From Candidatus Gastranaerophilales bacterium (lineage in GTDB: Bacteria > Cyanobacteriota > Vampirovibrionia > Gastranaerophilales > Gastranaerophilaceae): 64,000 bases of DNA. Numbering within the stretch: the first letter of the stretch is position 1; each line of letters begins with the position of its first letter. The stretch is from the NCBI GenBank assembly GCA_944327225.1, contig CALVGZ010000009.1, positions 1 to 64,000 of the forward strand, read 5' to 3'. Shown here one piece after another: positions 1 through 8,082 of the stretch. Both the position numbers and the translations under genes were made by a program. Below the pieces are notes generated by a model that saw only the letters and a list, made by a program, of their open reading frames with translations, did not search any database and was not told the DNA's origin.

Positions 1-120
1 AATAGAAGTGCAACAAACAGTTGCGGATTGATTTTTTTTGATGTGAATGGTGATAAAGAGCCTAATACCCTTGGTATTGATCAATATATAGTTCCGATTG
101 GAAAAAGCGGTGTGAAATAA
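1..120 (+). CDS. C-terminal end of a type IV prepilin-like protein (partial)
   Basis: Frame 1 is open from the first base to a TAA at 118-120 and gives 39 residues. The tail contains CGLIFFDVNGDKEPN, a Cys followed by a small Asp/Asn/Gly-rich turn. This resembles the C-terminal region of type IV pilin or pseudopilin-like proteins, where 'DxNGDxxPN' often closes the globular head. The N-terminal methylation motif lies outside the window, so the family call rests on the tail alone. It is unrelated to the ribosomal genes that follow. Confidence 0.5.
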   Translation, partial: NRSATNSCGLIFFDVNGDKEPNTLGIDQYIVPIGKSGVK

Positions 121-228
121 ATTTAAGGTTGCAAAAAAATTTGCTTATTATAAAATAATTCATGTCAGAAATCCCAACATCAAACATAAAAAATTTGGCT
201 TTTTAAATAAAGTCGTTTTTGGTGTTTT

Positions 229-257
229 TTAATTTTAGGGAATGTCGCAAATATAAT
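229..257 (+). promoter_or_regulatory. possible promoter for the rpsE-adk operon
   Basis: TATAAT at 252-257 has a poor -35 candidate (TTAATT, 229-234) 17 bases upstream. A promoter is expected here because the upstream gene is unrelated to the ribosomal operon. The ribosome-binding site AAGAAAGGT follows at 265-273. Confidence 0.35.
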
Positions 258-280
258 TCACATTAAGAAAGGTAATAAAC

Positions 281-922
281 GTGGAAGAAAACAAAGAAAT
301 CCAAGCTGAAATCCAAGAGCAAGAAACAGTTGAAGCTGTTGAAGAAGTTGTTGTTGAAGAAGCTCAGGAAGAAGTAAAAGAAGGTAAAAAACCTCAAAGA
401 AAAAGTAGAAGAAGAAAAATTGAAACAGTTGAACCGACTGAATCTGAATGGAAAGAACAAGTTGTTCAAATTCGTCGTGTAACAAAAGTTGTAAAAGGCG
501 GTAAAAAATTGTCTTTTAGAGCTATAGTCATTGTCGGAAACAAAAAAGGTAAGGTTGGAATGGGTGTTGCAAAAGCTGCTGAAGTTATTATTGCTATTCA
601 AAAAGCAGTTGCAGATGCTAGAAAAAATCTTGTTAGTGTTCCTTTATTTAATGCAACGATTCCCCATATGATTACTGGTCGTTCTGGAGCCGGTTCGGTT
701 ATTTTAAGACCTGCTTCAAAAGGTACCGGAGTTATAGCTGGCGGTGCGGTTCGTGCAGTGTTAGAACTTGCGGGCGTAGAAAATATTTTATCTAAATCTT
801 TAGGTTCTAAATCTCCATTGAACGCTGCAAATGCTACTTTAAATGCTCTAAAATCACTAAGAACATTTAAAGATGTTGCTGCTGTTCGCGGTATTAGTGT
901 AAAAGAAATGTTACAAAAATAA
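281..922 (+). CDS. rpsE: 30S ribosomal protein S5 with acidic/basic N-terminal extension
   Basis: This is ribosomal protein S5, part of the 30S body near the mRNA entry site, important for decoding fidelity. The S5 double-stranded RNA-binding domain starts around residue 57 ([19 protein letters not shown]), followed by [14 protein letters not shown] and a C-terminal domain with [18 protein letters not shown]. At 213 residues it is longer than the usual ~165. About 45 extra residues at the N-terminus are Glu-rich and then Lys/Arg-rich. The start is GTG, supported by AAGAAAGGT 8 bases upstream. It is the first gene of an S5-L30-L15-SecY-Adk operon. Confidence 0.97.
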   Translation: MEENKEIQAEIQEQETVEAVEEVVVEEAQEEVKEGKKPQRKSRRRKIETVEPTESEWKEQVVQIRRVTKVVKGGKKLSFRAIVIVGNKKGKVGMGVAKAAEVIIAIQKAVADARKNLVSVPLFNATIPHMITGRSGAGSVILRPASKGTGVIAGGAVRAVLELAGVENILSKSLGSKSPLNAANATLNALKSLRTFKDVAAVRGISVKEMLQK

Positions 923-938
923 TTAAAGGTATATAAAA

Positions 939-1121
939 ATGAAGGATAAAAAAATTAAAATTAAACAAGTTAAAAGTACGATAGGTGCAAACGAAAAACA
1001 AATTAAAGTTGTTCGTGCATTGGGTTTAACAAAAAAAGATCAAGTAGTTGAACATCAAGCAAGTGCTACAATACTTGGTATGGTAAATAAAGTACCTCAC
1101 ATTGTTGAAATTGTTGAATAA
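939..1121 (+). CDS. rpmD: 50S ribosomal protein L30
   Basis: A small (60-residue) bacterial-type L30 of the large subunit. It shows the family pattern: a basic first strand (KIKIKQVKSTIGANEKQ), then VVRALGLTKKDQVVEH and a hydrophobic end with GMVNKVPHIVEIVE. It lies 16 bases after rpsE and 16 before rplO, in the canonical spc order. The ribosome-binding site AAAGGT is about 8 bases before the ATG. Confidence 0.96.
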   Translation: MKDKKIKIKQVKSTIGANEKQIKVVRALGLTKKDQVVEHQASATILGMVNKVPHIVEIVE

Positions 1122-1137
1122 GAAAGGTAAAAAATAA

Positions 1138-1581
1138 ATGTTAAGTTTAGAAGATATAAGACCGGCTGAAGGTGCCACACATACGAAAAAACGCAAGGGA
1201 AGAGGCATTGCTTCAGGTCATGGCAAAACATCTTGTCGTGGAAATAACGGCGAAGGACAAAGATCAGGTAACTCTCACAAACGTGGTTTTGAAGGTGGTC
1301 AAATGCCATCATACAGACAGATGCCCAAATTAAAAGGTTTTAAAAATAAATTTAGAGAAGAATCCTGTGCTATAAATGTTGCAAGATTAGCTGAGTTAAA
1401 TGCTGAAATCATTGATTTAGCATATTTACAAGAAAATAAGAAGGCTTCTTCTTCCGCTGTCGCTTTAAGAATACTTGGAAATGGCGAAATATCTAAGGCA
1501 ATTACTGTAAAAGCAAGTTATTTTAGCCCAAGTGCAAAAGAAAAAATTGAAAAGGCAGGCGGAAAGGCAGAATTAGTATAA
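1138..1581 (+). CDS. rplO: 50S ribosomal protein L15
   Basis: L15 of the large subunit, 147 residues, close to the usual length. The Gly/Arg-rich N-terminal extension that threads into rRNA is clear (KRKGRGIASGHGKTSCRG, then GFEGGQMPSYRQMPKLKGF). The compact C-terminal domain ends in AKEKIEKAGGKAELV. The stop overlaps the secY start by one base (TAATG), so the two are probably translationally coupled. AGAAAGGT precedes the ATG. Confidence 0.97.
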   Translation: MLSLEDIRPAEGATHTKKRKGRGIASGHGKTSCRGNNGEGQRSGNSHKRGFEGGQMPSYRQMPKLKGFKNKFREESCAINVARLAELNAEIIDLAYLQENKKASSSAVALRILGNGEISKAITVKASYFSPSAKEKIEKAGGKAELV

Positions 1582-2921
1582 TGCAACAGAATATTGATTC
1601 AGAAAAAGTTGTGCAAAATTTAATGGCAAGTTGGCAGGCAAGTGGATTAAAGCAAAAGCTTATATTCACTTTTGCCATTATTGCTTTATTTAGATTTGGA
1701 GCACAGTTACCGATTTATGGTATTAATAACGAGGTATTTTTAAATTTAGCCAGCGGTAATAATTTGATTGGCTTTTTGGATATGTTTTCGGGCGGTGCTT
1801 TGGGTAAAGTTTCTATATTTGCTCTTGGTATCGGACCTTATATTACATCTTCGATTATTATGCAATTAATGGCGGTTATTATACCAAGTTTAGAGAAAGC
1901 TCAAAAAGAAGAAGGAGAAGCGGGTCGCCGTAAAATACAACAATTAACGAGAGTTTTTACAGTGTTTTTGGCCTTGTTTCAATCAGTAATTTTTGCTCTT
2001 GCTTTGTATAAGCTTCCCGGAGCTATAATGCATGGAGTAAATCCTGTAATGTTTTTTGTGGGTTCTGCTGTTTCTCTTACGGCAGGAGCTATGATAGTTA
2101 TGTGGCTTGCTGAGTTAATAACAGAAAAAGGTGTCGGAAACGGTGCTTCTTTGTTGATTTTTGTTGGTATTATTGCAGGTATTCCTTTGTATTGTGACAG
2201 AACAGCAACACTTGTCAGTCAAGATACTATGTTACAATTAGGTTTAGTCGCATTAATTGCAATATTCCTTGCAACTATAATATTTATCATAGTTCTTCAT
2301 GAAGCTGCAAGAAAAGTTCCCATTGTTTCTGCAAGACGTCAAGTCGGAAATAAAGTATATGGCGGACAAAATACAAATATTCCGTTTAAACTTAATCCCG
2401 GTGGAGTAATGCCAATTATTTTTGCGGTTGCAATTTTGTTGTTTCCTGCAACAGTACTTGGTTTTGTTCAACAAATGCATGTTAAAAATCAGGTTTTAGC
2501 CGGAATATTTGAGAGGTTGAATTTGTTATTTAGTGCAAATTCTCTAAGTTATTATGTAATTTACTTTGTATTGATTGTAACTTTGACATTCTTTTATGCG
2601 TCAATTATTCCTTCAATGCAGCCAAAGGAAATTGCGAATAATTTAAAGAAATACGGTTCCGCTATCCCCGGAGTTAAACCCGGAAAGCCAACAGCAGATA
2701 AATTAAATGAAATTTTGACAAGAATTACTTTAATTGGTGCTTTAGCATTGGGTATAATTGCTCTAATTCCTACAATAGCAACTAAAATTACTAATATAAC
2801 AACATTTCAAGGTATTGGTGCAACAAGTTTAATCATCCTTGTCGGTGTAGCACTTGATTTTATTAATCAAATAAAAACCCACATGTTAGCTAAAAACTAT
2901 GAAAGTTTTTTACAACAATAA
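1581..2921 (+). CDS. secY: preprotein translocase subunit SecY
   Basis: SecY is the pore subunit of the SecYEG translocon in the inner membrane. At 446 residues it has normal length with about ten hydrophobic segments. Recognisable landmarks are the plug and first segments (LFRFGAQLPIYGIN, then LDMFSGGALGKVSIFALGIGPYITSSIIMQL), the TM4-TM5 region with EKGVGNGASLLIFVGI, and the cytosolic loop ARKVPIVSARRQVG. It starts inside the rplO stop codon and is followed closely by adk. Confidence 0.97.
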   Translation: MQQNIDSEKVVQNLMASWQASGLKQKLIFTFAIIALFRFGAQLPIYGINNEVFLNLASGNNLIGFLDMFSGGALGKVSIFALGIGPYITSSIIMQLMAVIIPSLEKAQKEEGEAGRRKIQQLTRVFTVFLALFQSVIFALALYKLPGAIMHGVNPVMFFVGSAVSLTAGAMIVMWLAELITEKGVGNGASLLIFVGIIAGIPLYCDRTATLVSQDTMLQLGLVALIAIFLATIIFIIVLHEAARKVPIVSARRQVGNKVYGGQNTNIPFKLNPGGVMPIIFAVAILLFPATVLGFVQQMHVKNQVLAGIFERLNLLFSANSLSYYVIYFVLIVTLTFFYASIIPSMQPKEIANNLKKYGSAIPGVKPGKPTADKLNEILTRITLIGALALGIIALIPTIATKITNITTFQGIGATSLIILVGVALDFINQIKTHMLAKNYESFLQQ

Positions 2922-2931
2922 AGGATATATA

Positions 2932-3600
2932 ATGAAGAAAGTATTTATATTTTTAGGTCCTCCGGGTTCGGGTAAAGGTACTCAGACTTCAAGATTGGCT
3001 GATAAGCTTTCAATTCCCCACGTCGACACCGGTTCACTTTTGAGAAAAAATATTCAAGATGGAACGGAATTAGGATTGATTGCAAAGGGTTATATTGATA
3101 AAGGTCAATTGGTGCCTTTAAAGGTTGTTTCGGACGTTATAAAGGACAGGCTTCAAAAAAGTGATTGTTTAAATGGTTATATTTTAGACGGTTTTCCTCG
3201 TTCTGTTGAACAAGCAGAGGCATTAAAAAATATTATGAATGAACTTAATACATTTAGTTTAAAGGAAGATGCTTTAGCTGTGTATTTTGATATTCCTACT
3301 GATGTTTTGGTTCAAAGGCTCGTTAATAGAAGAAGTTGTCCAAAATGCGGAACTATTTATAATCTTGTTTCCAATCCGCCAAAGATAATGGATTATTGTG
3401 ATATTTGCGATACTAAATTAGTTCAAAGAAAAGACGACAATGAAGAAACCGCTCGTTTAAGATTTGAAACTTATGAAAAGGAAACAGCACCTTTGTATGA
3501 TTATTTTAAACAGATGGGAATATTGAAGGAATTGGATGCAAACAAACCTATAAGTGAAATTTGGGAAAATTTAAAAAATTTGATTTTTGAAGAAAAATAG
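2932..3600 (+). CDS. adk: adenylate kinase, zinc-LID type
   Basis: Adenylate kinase converts AMP + ATP to 2 ADP in the cytosol. The P-loop is GPPGSGKGT near the N-terminus, with the AMP-binding region DTGSLLRKNI, the DGFPR motif, and a long LID carrying four cysteines (CPKCGTIYN and later CDICD), as in zinc-binding adenylate kinases. An in-frame ATG at 2899 lies inside secY. I chose the ATG at 2932 because AAGGA sits at 2921-2925 and the protein then begins MKKVFIFLGPPG, as the family does. It ends the operon before a strong terminator. Confidence 0.96.
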   Translation: MKKVFIFLGPPGSGKGTQTSRLADKLSIPHVDTGSLLRKNIQDGTELGLIAKGYIDKGQLVPLKVVSDVIKDRLQKSDCLNGYILDGFPRSVEQAEALKNIMNELNTFSLKEDALAVYFDIPTDVLVQRLVNRRSCPKCGTIYNLVSNPPKIMDYCDICDTKLVQRKDDNEETARLRFETYEKETAPLYDYFKQMGILKELDANKPISEIWENLKNLIFEEK

Positions 3601-3624
3601 CACCACTACTAAATACAATCCCAC

Positions 3625-3651
3625 AAAAAAGACCTTTAGAGGGTCTTTTTT
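3625..3651 (+). terminator. intrinsic terminator after adk
   Basis: Perfect 10-base inverted repeat AAAAAAGACC (3625-3634) / GGTCTTTTTT (3642-3651) with a 7-base loop. The T-run is in the downstream arm. It closes the rpsE-adk transcript, so the next two genes form a separate unit. Confidence 0.9.
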
Positions 3652-3791
3652 GCAATAAACCAAACAGCCTGAGCATGTTTATATATATTTAATATAAGTC
3701 CTTTATAAGGTATAATTAATTATACAATTTTTTATAATCTAGTCAAATAATACTTTTTGTTGGAATTATATTAACATTTTAAAAGGCATAT

Positions 3792-4109
3792 ATGAAGAAA
3801 AAATTAAAGCCAAGCGGCAATGGTTGGGTACTCTATTTTCAAAAATCCTTGCTTAAACTCTTAGGTTATGAAGCAAATGAGGTCAAAATTTTAATCGTTG
3901 CAAAAAATTCATGTCTTTATTTTTCACCAGTAAATTATGATGAACTTGATAAATACAAAAATAATATGGTACGCAATTTTCAAAAAAATGGTTGCGGTTA
4001 CGGAATATATTTGCCTGCAACGTTAATAGAAATTCTTAATATAGATCCTACAAACGATTATATAGACATTACGGTTAATGAAAACAAGGTTCTGATTAAA
4101 AAAGCATAA
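3792..4109 (+). CDS. tandem AbrB/MazE-like swapped-hairpin protein
   Basis: A 105-residue protein containing two copies of one short motif. Copy 1 is about residues 1-48 (KPSGNGWVLYFQKSLLKLLGY, then VKILIVAKNSCLYF). Copy 2 is about residues 58-104 (KNGCGYGIYLPATLIEILNI, then IDITVNENKVLI). Each reads as strand, Gly turn, 'P/Q-x-x-hh-hhL' helix and two strands, the AbrB/SpoVT/MazE DNA-binding swapped hairpin. Normally two chains supply the two hairpins; here one chain could make a pseudo-dimer. Likely a small transcription regulator or antitoxin-like protein; no toxin gene is adjacent. AAAAGG precedes the ATG. It lies between adk and map. Confidence 0.6.
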   Translation: MKKKLKPSGNGWVLYFQKSLLKLLGYEANEVKILIVAKNSCLYFSPVNYDELDKYKNNMVRNFQKNGCGYGIYLPATLIEILNIDPTNDYIDITVNENKVLIKKA

Positions 4110-4154
4110 ATTTATTTCTTTTGGTTGTATAATAACATTAAGACAGAGGTAAAT

Positions 4155-4904
4155 ATGATAAATAAAAAATCAAGAGAAGAAATAAAAATTATGCGTCACG
4201 CAGGTTCAATTGTTGCTTTAGTTCATCAGGAAATGGCTAAGGTTGTAGAACCGGGTATATCTACTTTCGAACTTGATAAAATAGCTTATGACATTATTAA
4301 AAAAAATAAAGCAATTCCAACTTTTCTTGGTTATGAAGGATTTCCTGCGTCTATTTGTACATCAATCAATGAGGAAGTGGTTCATGGAATTCCATCTAAA
4401 GATAGAATATTAAAAGAGGGTGATATAATATCAATTGATGTTGGTGCAACTTTTCGTGGAATGGTAGGAGATGGTGCTTGGACTTATCCTGTTGGAAAAA
4501 TCTCATCCGAGATTGAAAATTTATTAAAAGCTACTGAAAAAGCTTTGTATGCTGGGATTGAAAAAATGATTCCCGATACTTTGTTGGAAAATGTATCAGC
4601 TGCAATTGAGGATGTAGCACTCGAAAATAGGCTTGGAATTGTGAGACAATACGGTGGGCATGGTGTCGGAAGGCAAATGCATGAAGAACCTTTCTTGTTT
4701 AATTATAGGACTAATTCAAATATTGTAATTAAGAAAAATTGTGCAATTGCAATCGAACCTATGTTAAATTTAGGTTGTGATGAAGTTCATTCTTTAGTTG
4801 ACGGTTGGACAGTTGTAACAGATGATAAAAGACCGTCTGCACATTTTGAACATACTGTTATAGCAAGTGAAGACGGTCCTTTAATTATGACTGAATTATT
4901 ATAG
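4155..4904 (+). CDS. map: methionine aminopeptidase, type I
   Basis: Removes the initiator methionine from nascent proteins; a cytosolic dinuclear metalloenzyme. The metal ligands are in place: Asp in ISIDVGATF, Asp in VGDGAW, His in GGHGVGRQMHEEP, Glu in AIAIEPM and Glu in HFEHTV. An ATG at 4125 would add ten residues. The ATG at 4155 is preferred because AGAGGT lies 5 bases upstream and MINKKSREEIKIMRHAG matches the family start, giving 249 residues. Map normally follows adk in this operon; here a terminator and the AbrB-like gene intervene. It converges on the EF-hand gene one base away. Confidence 0.95.
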   Translation: MINKKSREEIKIMRHAGSIVALVHQEMAKVVEPGISTFELDKIAYDIIKKNKAIPTFLGYEGFPASICTSINEEVVHGIPSKDRILKEGDIISIDVGATFRGMVGDGAWTYPVGKISSEIENLLKATEKALYAGIEKMIPDTLLENVSAAIEDVALENRLGIVRQYGGHGVGRQMHEEPFLFNYRTNSNIVIKKNCAIAIEPMLNLGCDEVHSLVDGWTVVTDDKRPSAHFEHTVIASEDGPLIMTELL

Positions 4905-4905
4905 A

Positions 4906-5538
4906 TTATAGCTCTTGTGCATAAAGTTCCCTTAATTCGTTGTAAGTTTCTTGTGATATTAAATTATTAATTAAGAACGGTATAAATTCCGCTGCTTCAT
5001 CTATATCAAATTTTCCGTCATATTGGTTTGTTAAATATCCGTTACAGTTTTCATCTAAAGTAAATTGGTCTAAGTTTTGATAATAACTTGCAAATTCTTC
5101 AGCACTGATAGAATCTGAACCATCTGAATTTCCCAAACCTTTATCTATTATTTCATATAAAAGAGTAGCCATTGTATAAGTATCAACCACCGTATCCTTA
5201 TCATCGTTTTCATTTAAGTCTGCTGTTTCAGATACAATAAATTCTTCAAAACTTACTTGTCCATCACCGTTAGTGTCCCTTGAGATAACTTCGCCTTGTC
5301 CGAGTTCCAGAAGTCTTTCGTTGTAGGCAGTATTATCATTAGAGCTTTTATCTTCCATAAAATTAAATTCATATCCGATTTCTTCCATTTGGCTATAATA
5401 GTTTTCCATAATAGCATTTTGGCCATTTTGATCTTGTGCAGCGTTAAGTTCAATTAATGTTTTTTGAGTAAGAGCTTCGTGTTGCTGCTGCCAATTTTTC
5501 ATTTTGTCAAAAGTTTGAATATCTGTAATGTTTGTCAT
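4906..5538 (-). CDS. EF-hand calcium-binding protein
   Basis: 210 residues with at least one canonical EF-hand loop (DTNGDGQVSFEE, about residues 88-99). Two looser loops are also present (around 137-148, NSDGSDSISAEE, and around 171-182, YDGKFDIDEA). I see no signal peptide or membrane segment. The rest is acidic and helical. It probably binds Ca2+, but its partner and role are unknown. AGGAGAAG is well spaced upstream of the ATG. It is a single-gene unit facing map. Confidence 0.75.
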   Translation of the reverse strand: MTNITDIQTFDKMKNWQQQHEALTQKTLIELNAAQDQNGQNAIMENYYSQMEEIGYEFNFMEDKSSNDNTAYNERLLELGQGEVISRDTNGDGQVSFEEFIVSETADLNENDDKDTVVDTYTMATLLYEIIDKGLGNSDGSDSISAEEFASYYQNLDQFTLDENCNGYLTNQYDGKFDIDEAAEFIPFLINNLISQETYNELRELYAQEL

Positions 5539-5688
5539 TTTACTTCTCCTCTTGTTTATATAAATTAGTAAAAAAATTTATATAAAAAATATTGACATTT
5601 GTGTTAAGAAATGTAACTAAAATATATATTTTTGAAATCAAGTTTATATATTTGTTTTTATTAATATGTAGATAAAAAAGGCAAAAAT

Positions 5689-6108
5689 ATGTTAATAGAT
5701 TTATTAAATATTTTCAGTTTAGATGCAAATGAAAGTGATACAGAAAATCAAATTACATCAAATAGCATGTGTATTCGTTTGAAACAAAAACAATCATCTG
5801 CAAAAATTTCTGAAATTCGTGCAAAATATCAAGTTGAAGAAGAAAAAATAAGAAATAAAATTGATTCTCTTGATGAAGAAAATTCAAGTAAAGAATATGA
5901 AGAATTAATGACTGAATTAAAAGAATTGAGAGATATGGAAGATGACGAAGTTGAAGCAGAAGAAAATGCGGCAACCGATTATGAAACTGCTATTCAGCTT
6001 GAAAATGATAATTTGCAAACGAAATTAGAAGCAATGAAAGCAGATAAAGAATCGATAAAAGAATTGTTGCAAAAGAATATCGAAGATAGTTTTGGATATT
6101 TTCAATAA
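5689..6108 (+). CDS. hypothetical acidic coiled-coil protein
   Basis: 139 residues that I do not recognise. From about residue 35 onward it is almost entirely charged heptad-like sequence (SEIRAKYQVEEEKIRNKIDS and similar), predicting one long coiled coil. A poorly ordered start of about 30 residues precedes it. No membrane segment or signal peptide is seen. AAAAAGGC is upstream of the ATG, and a terminator follows at 6132, so it is a single-gene unit. Confidence 0.7.
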   Translation: MLIDLLNIFSLDANESDTENQITSNSMCIRLKQKQSSAKISEIRAKYQVEEEKIRNKIDSLDEENSSKEYEELMTELKELRDMEDDEVEAEENAATDYETAIQLENDNLQTKLEAMKADKESIKELLQKNIEDSFGYFQ

Positions 6109-6131
6109 TAAAAGAGAGAGATAAAAAATGT

Positions 6132-6161
6132 AAAGCCCTGCTCAAGATGAGAGGGCTTTTT
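6132..6161 (+). terminator. intrinsic terminator
   Basis: Inverted repeat AAAGCCCT (6132-6139) / AGGGCTTT (6152-6159), with a possible inner CTC/GAG extension, followed by T residues. It closes the coiled-coil gene. Confidence 0.85.
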
Positions 6162-6287
6162 GATGTAAAAAACAGAAAAGTCTGCTATTATATTGTTAAC
6201 AAAACTTAACTTAAAAATTAAAGAATTTGAAAATAATGTCGATATAAAACTGGAAGCTGTAAAATTACGGCATGCGAGGATAATATA

Positions 6288-7403
6288 GTGTTAAATGTTA
6301 AAAATGATTTATTTTTAAATAGTGTGGGGGATTTAATCAGTGCAACATCCCTTCACAACGAACATACTATCTTAATAGTGGATGATGAGATAAATAATTT
6401 ACAGCTTCTGAAAAGAACTTTTAGAGGAAAATATACTATTTTAACTGCGTCAAACGGTCTTGAGGGACTTGAAATATTAAAAAGAAATATAAATGATATT
6501 TCTTTAATAGTTTCCGATCACAAAATGCCAATTATGGAAGGGACAAAATTTTTAGAAGAAGCAAATCATATAGCTCCGGACGTCATAAAAATTCTTTTAA
6601 CAGGCTTTTCTGATGTTGAAATTATAACCGATGCCGTTAATAAATGTAATTTATTTCAATATATTTTAAAACCTTTTGATCCTGAGGAGCTTCAAGAAAT
6701 TGTAAAAAACGGTTTGGATAAATTTGATCTTGTAAGTTCTAAATCTATGATTTTAAAGGATTTGAAAGAATTATTTTATAAGACAATTAAATCTATAGCT
6801 TCAGCTTTAGATGCTAAAGACCCTTATACTCATGGACATTCAATGCGGGTTACTTTATATTCGATTATTTTAGCCAGAGAATTAAATATTCCTGAGAATC
6901 AACTGGAGCAAATCGAAACAGCAGGTTTGTTGCATGATATAGGTAAAATTGCTATTCCGCAAGCTATATTGTGCAAGCCGGGAAAATTAACTGATGATGA
7001 ATTTACAATTATGAAATCTCATCCTTCAAACTCCGAAAGATTAATTGCAAGTATTAAAAAACTTCATGAAATTTCGCCGGGTGTGAAACATCATCATGAA
7101 AGGTGGGATGGAAGAGGATATCCGGACGGTTTAAAAGGAGAAGAAATTCCTTTTGCTGCAAGAGTTATTGCTATTGCAGATACTTATGATGCAATGACTT
7201 CTACTCGTTCATATAGGGTTGCGTTGACTCATGAGACAGCAATAAATGAAATAGATAAATGTGCCGGAAGTCAATTTGATCCTCAACTTGCAAAAAAATT
7301 TGTAGAAATTCAGGATATAATAAATGCTGCAAAAGAAAATCCTGAAGAATATTATATGAAATATTCAACTTTATATAAGGAAATCAATAATAATTATGAT
7401 TAA
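6288..7403 (+). CDS. response regulator with HD-GYP c-di-GMP phosphodiesterase domain
   Basis: 371 residues. An N-terminal receiver domain (about 27-145) has the acidic pair in IVDDE, phosphoacceptor Asp77 in IVSDHKMP and Lys in ILKPF. An HD-GYP domain (about 170-340) has HGHS, HD at 216-217 (LLHDIGK), HHH at 268-270 and GYP at 277-279. HD-GYP proteins hydrolyse c-di-GMP to pGpG or GMP, so output is probably controlled by phosphorylation. No cognate kinase is adjacent. The start is GTG with GCGAGGA upstream. The last 20 bases overlap the convergent PHP gene. Confidence 0.93.
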   Translation: MLNVKNDLFLNSVGDLISATSLHNEHTILIVDDEINNLQLLKRTFRGKYTILTASNGLEGLEILKRNINDISLIVSDHKMPIMEGTKFLEEANHIAPDVIKILLTGFSDVEIITDAVNKCNLFQYILKPFDPEELQEIVKNGLDKFDLVSSKSMILKDLKELFYKTIKSIASALDAKDPYTHGHSMRVTLYSIILARELNIPENQLEQIETAGLLHDIGKIAIPQAILCKPGKLTDDEFTIMKSHPSNSERLIASIKKLHEISPGVKHHHERWDGRGYPDGLKGEEIPFAARVIAIADTYDAMTSTRSYRVALTHETAINEIDKCAGSQFDPQLAKKFVEIQDIINAAKENPEEYYMKYSTLYKEINNNYD

Positions 7404-8028
7404 ACAGGTCTTTGTGTTCATCTGATCCACCTGTTTTTATAAGATTTAATTTGTCTGCTATTTCGAAGGGTAGTTGTCTTGAGCTGAATTTAATTATGCC
7501 CCTAAATCTGTCATAGGGATAATATGTTTCAATTCCGTCTAAGCCGTAGTTTTTAAGGCATTTTGCAAAATGTTTTAAAGATATAACATTGCAACAACAG
7601 GGATGAGCTAAAACCGCAATTCCGCCTGCGTTGTGTATTATTTCAATTACTTTTTTAGGGTGTCTGGATTTGAAAAGTCTTATAAAATCATCTTTTGTTT
7701 CTTTTTCATTTTTTGCACAAATTTTATTTAAATCTTCGTTTTCAATATTTATTCCATAACCCAAAATGTGCAGAAGAGACATTCTATAGAAACAATCAAA
7801 TTCAACTCCTTTTATTAAAATAGGGTCATCTATATATTTTGAATTTTTATATCCTTTAATGGTGTTGTGGTCTGTAATTGAGATGTATTTCATTTTTAAT
7901 TTTTTAGCTTGTTCAACTAAAAAATCGAAATCCATTTTACCGTCAGAAAAATTAGAATGTATATGAAGATTTATTTTTGAATAGAAATCTTCTTTTTTAA
8001 AGCTTAAAAATAATTCTTTTATATTCAT
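7384..8028 (-). CDS. PHP-domain metal-dependent phosphoesterase
   Basis: 214 residues from the ATG at 8028 (AGGC upstream); an in-frame ATG at 8103 would reach into the divergent gene. The PHP motifs are ordered as in the family: HIH near residue 22, SITDHN, a Glu in GVEFD, LAHP and a final GGSDEH. These residues bind a metal cluster that hydrolyses phosphoesters. Similar proteins act on nucleoside phosphates or 5'-phosphorylated oligonucleotides, but substrate cannot be told here. It overlaps the end of the HD-GYP gene by 20 bases. Confidence 0.85.
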   Translation of the reverse strand: MNIKELFLSFKKEDFYSKINLHIHSNFSDGKMDFDFLVEQAKKLKMKYISITDHNTIKGYKNSKYIDDPILIKGVEFDCFYRMSLLHILGYGINIENEDLNKICAKNEKETKDDFIRLFKSRHPKKVIEIIHNAGGIAVLAHPCCCNVISLKHFAKCLKNYGLDGIETYYPYDRFRGIIKFSSRQLPFEIADKLNLIKTGGSDEHKDLFNHNYY

Positions 8029-8032
8029 TATA

Positions 8033-8062
8033 TTGCCTAAATATCTGTAAAAATAGTATAAT
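8033..8062 (+). promoter_or_regulatory. promoter candidate for the 8083 membrane-protein pair
   Basis: TTGCCT (8033-8038) lies 18 bases before a perfect TATAAT (8057-8062). Transcription would begin near 8069, leaving a short leader carrying AAGGAG (8070-8074). Confidence 0.5.
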
Positions 8063-8082
8063 TCGATTAAGGAGATTTTAAT

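Noticed and set aside
2899-2931. Upstream ATG for adk
   Set aside because: It lies in the end of secY; the ATG at 2932 has AAGGA and gives the family N-terminus.
3792-4109. Toxin-antitoxin pair with the AbrB/MazE-like gene
   Set aside because: No toxin-like frame lies on either side; the neighbours are adk and map.
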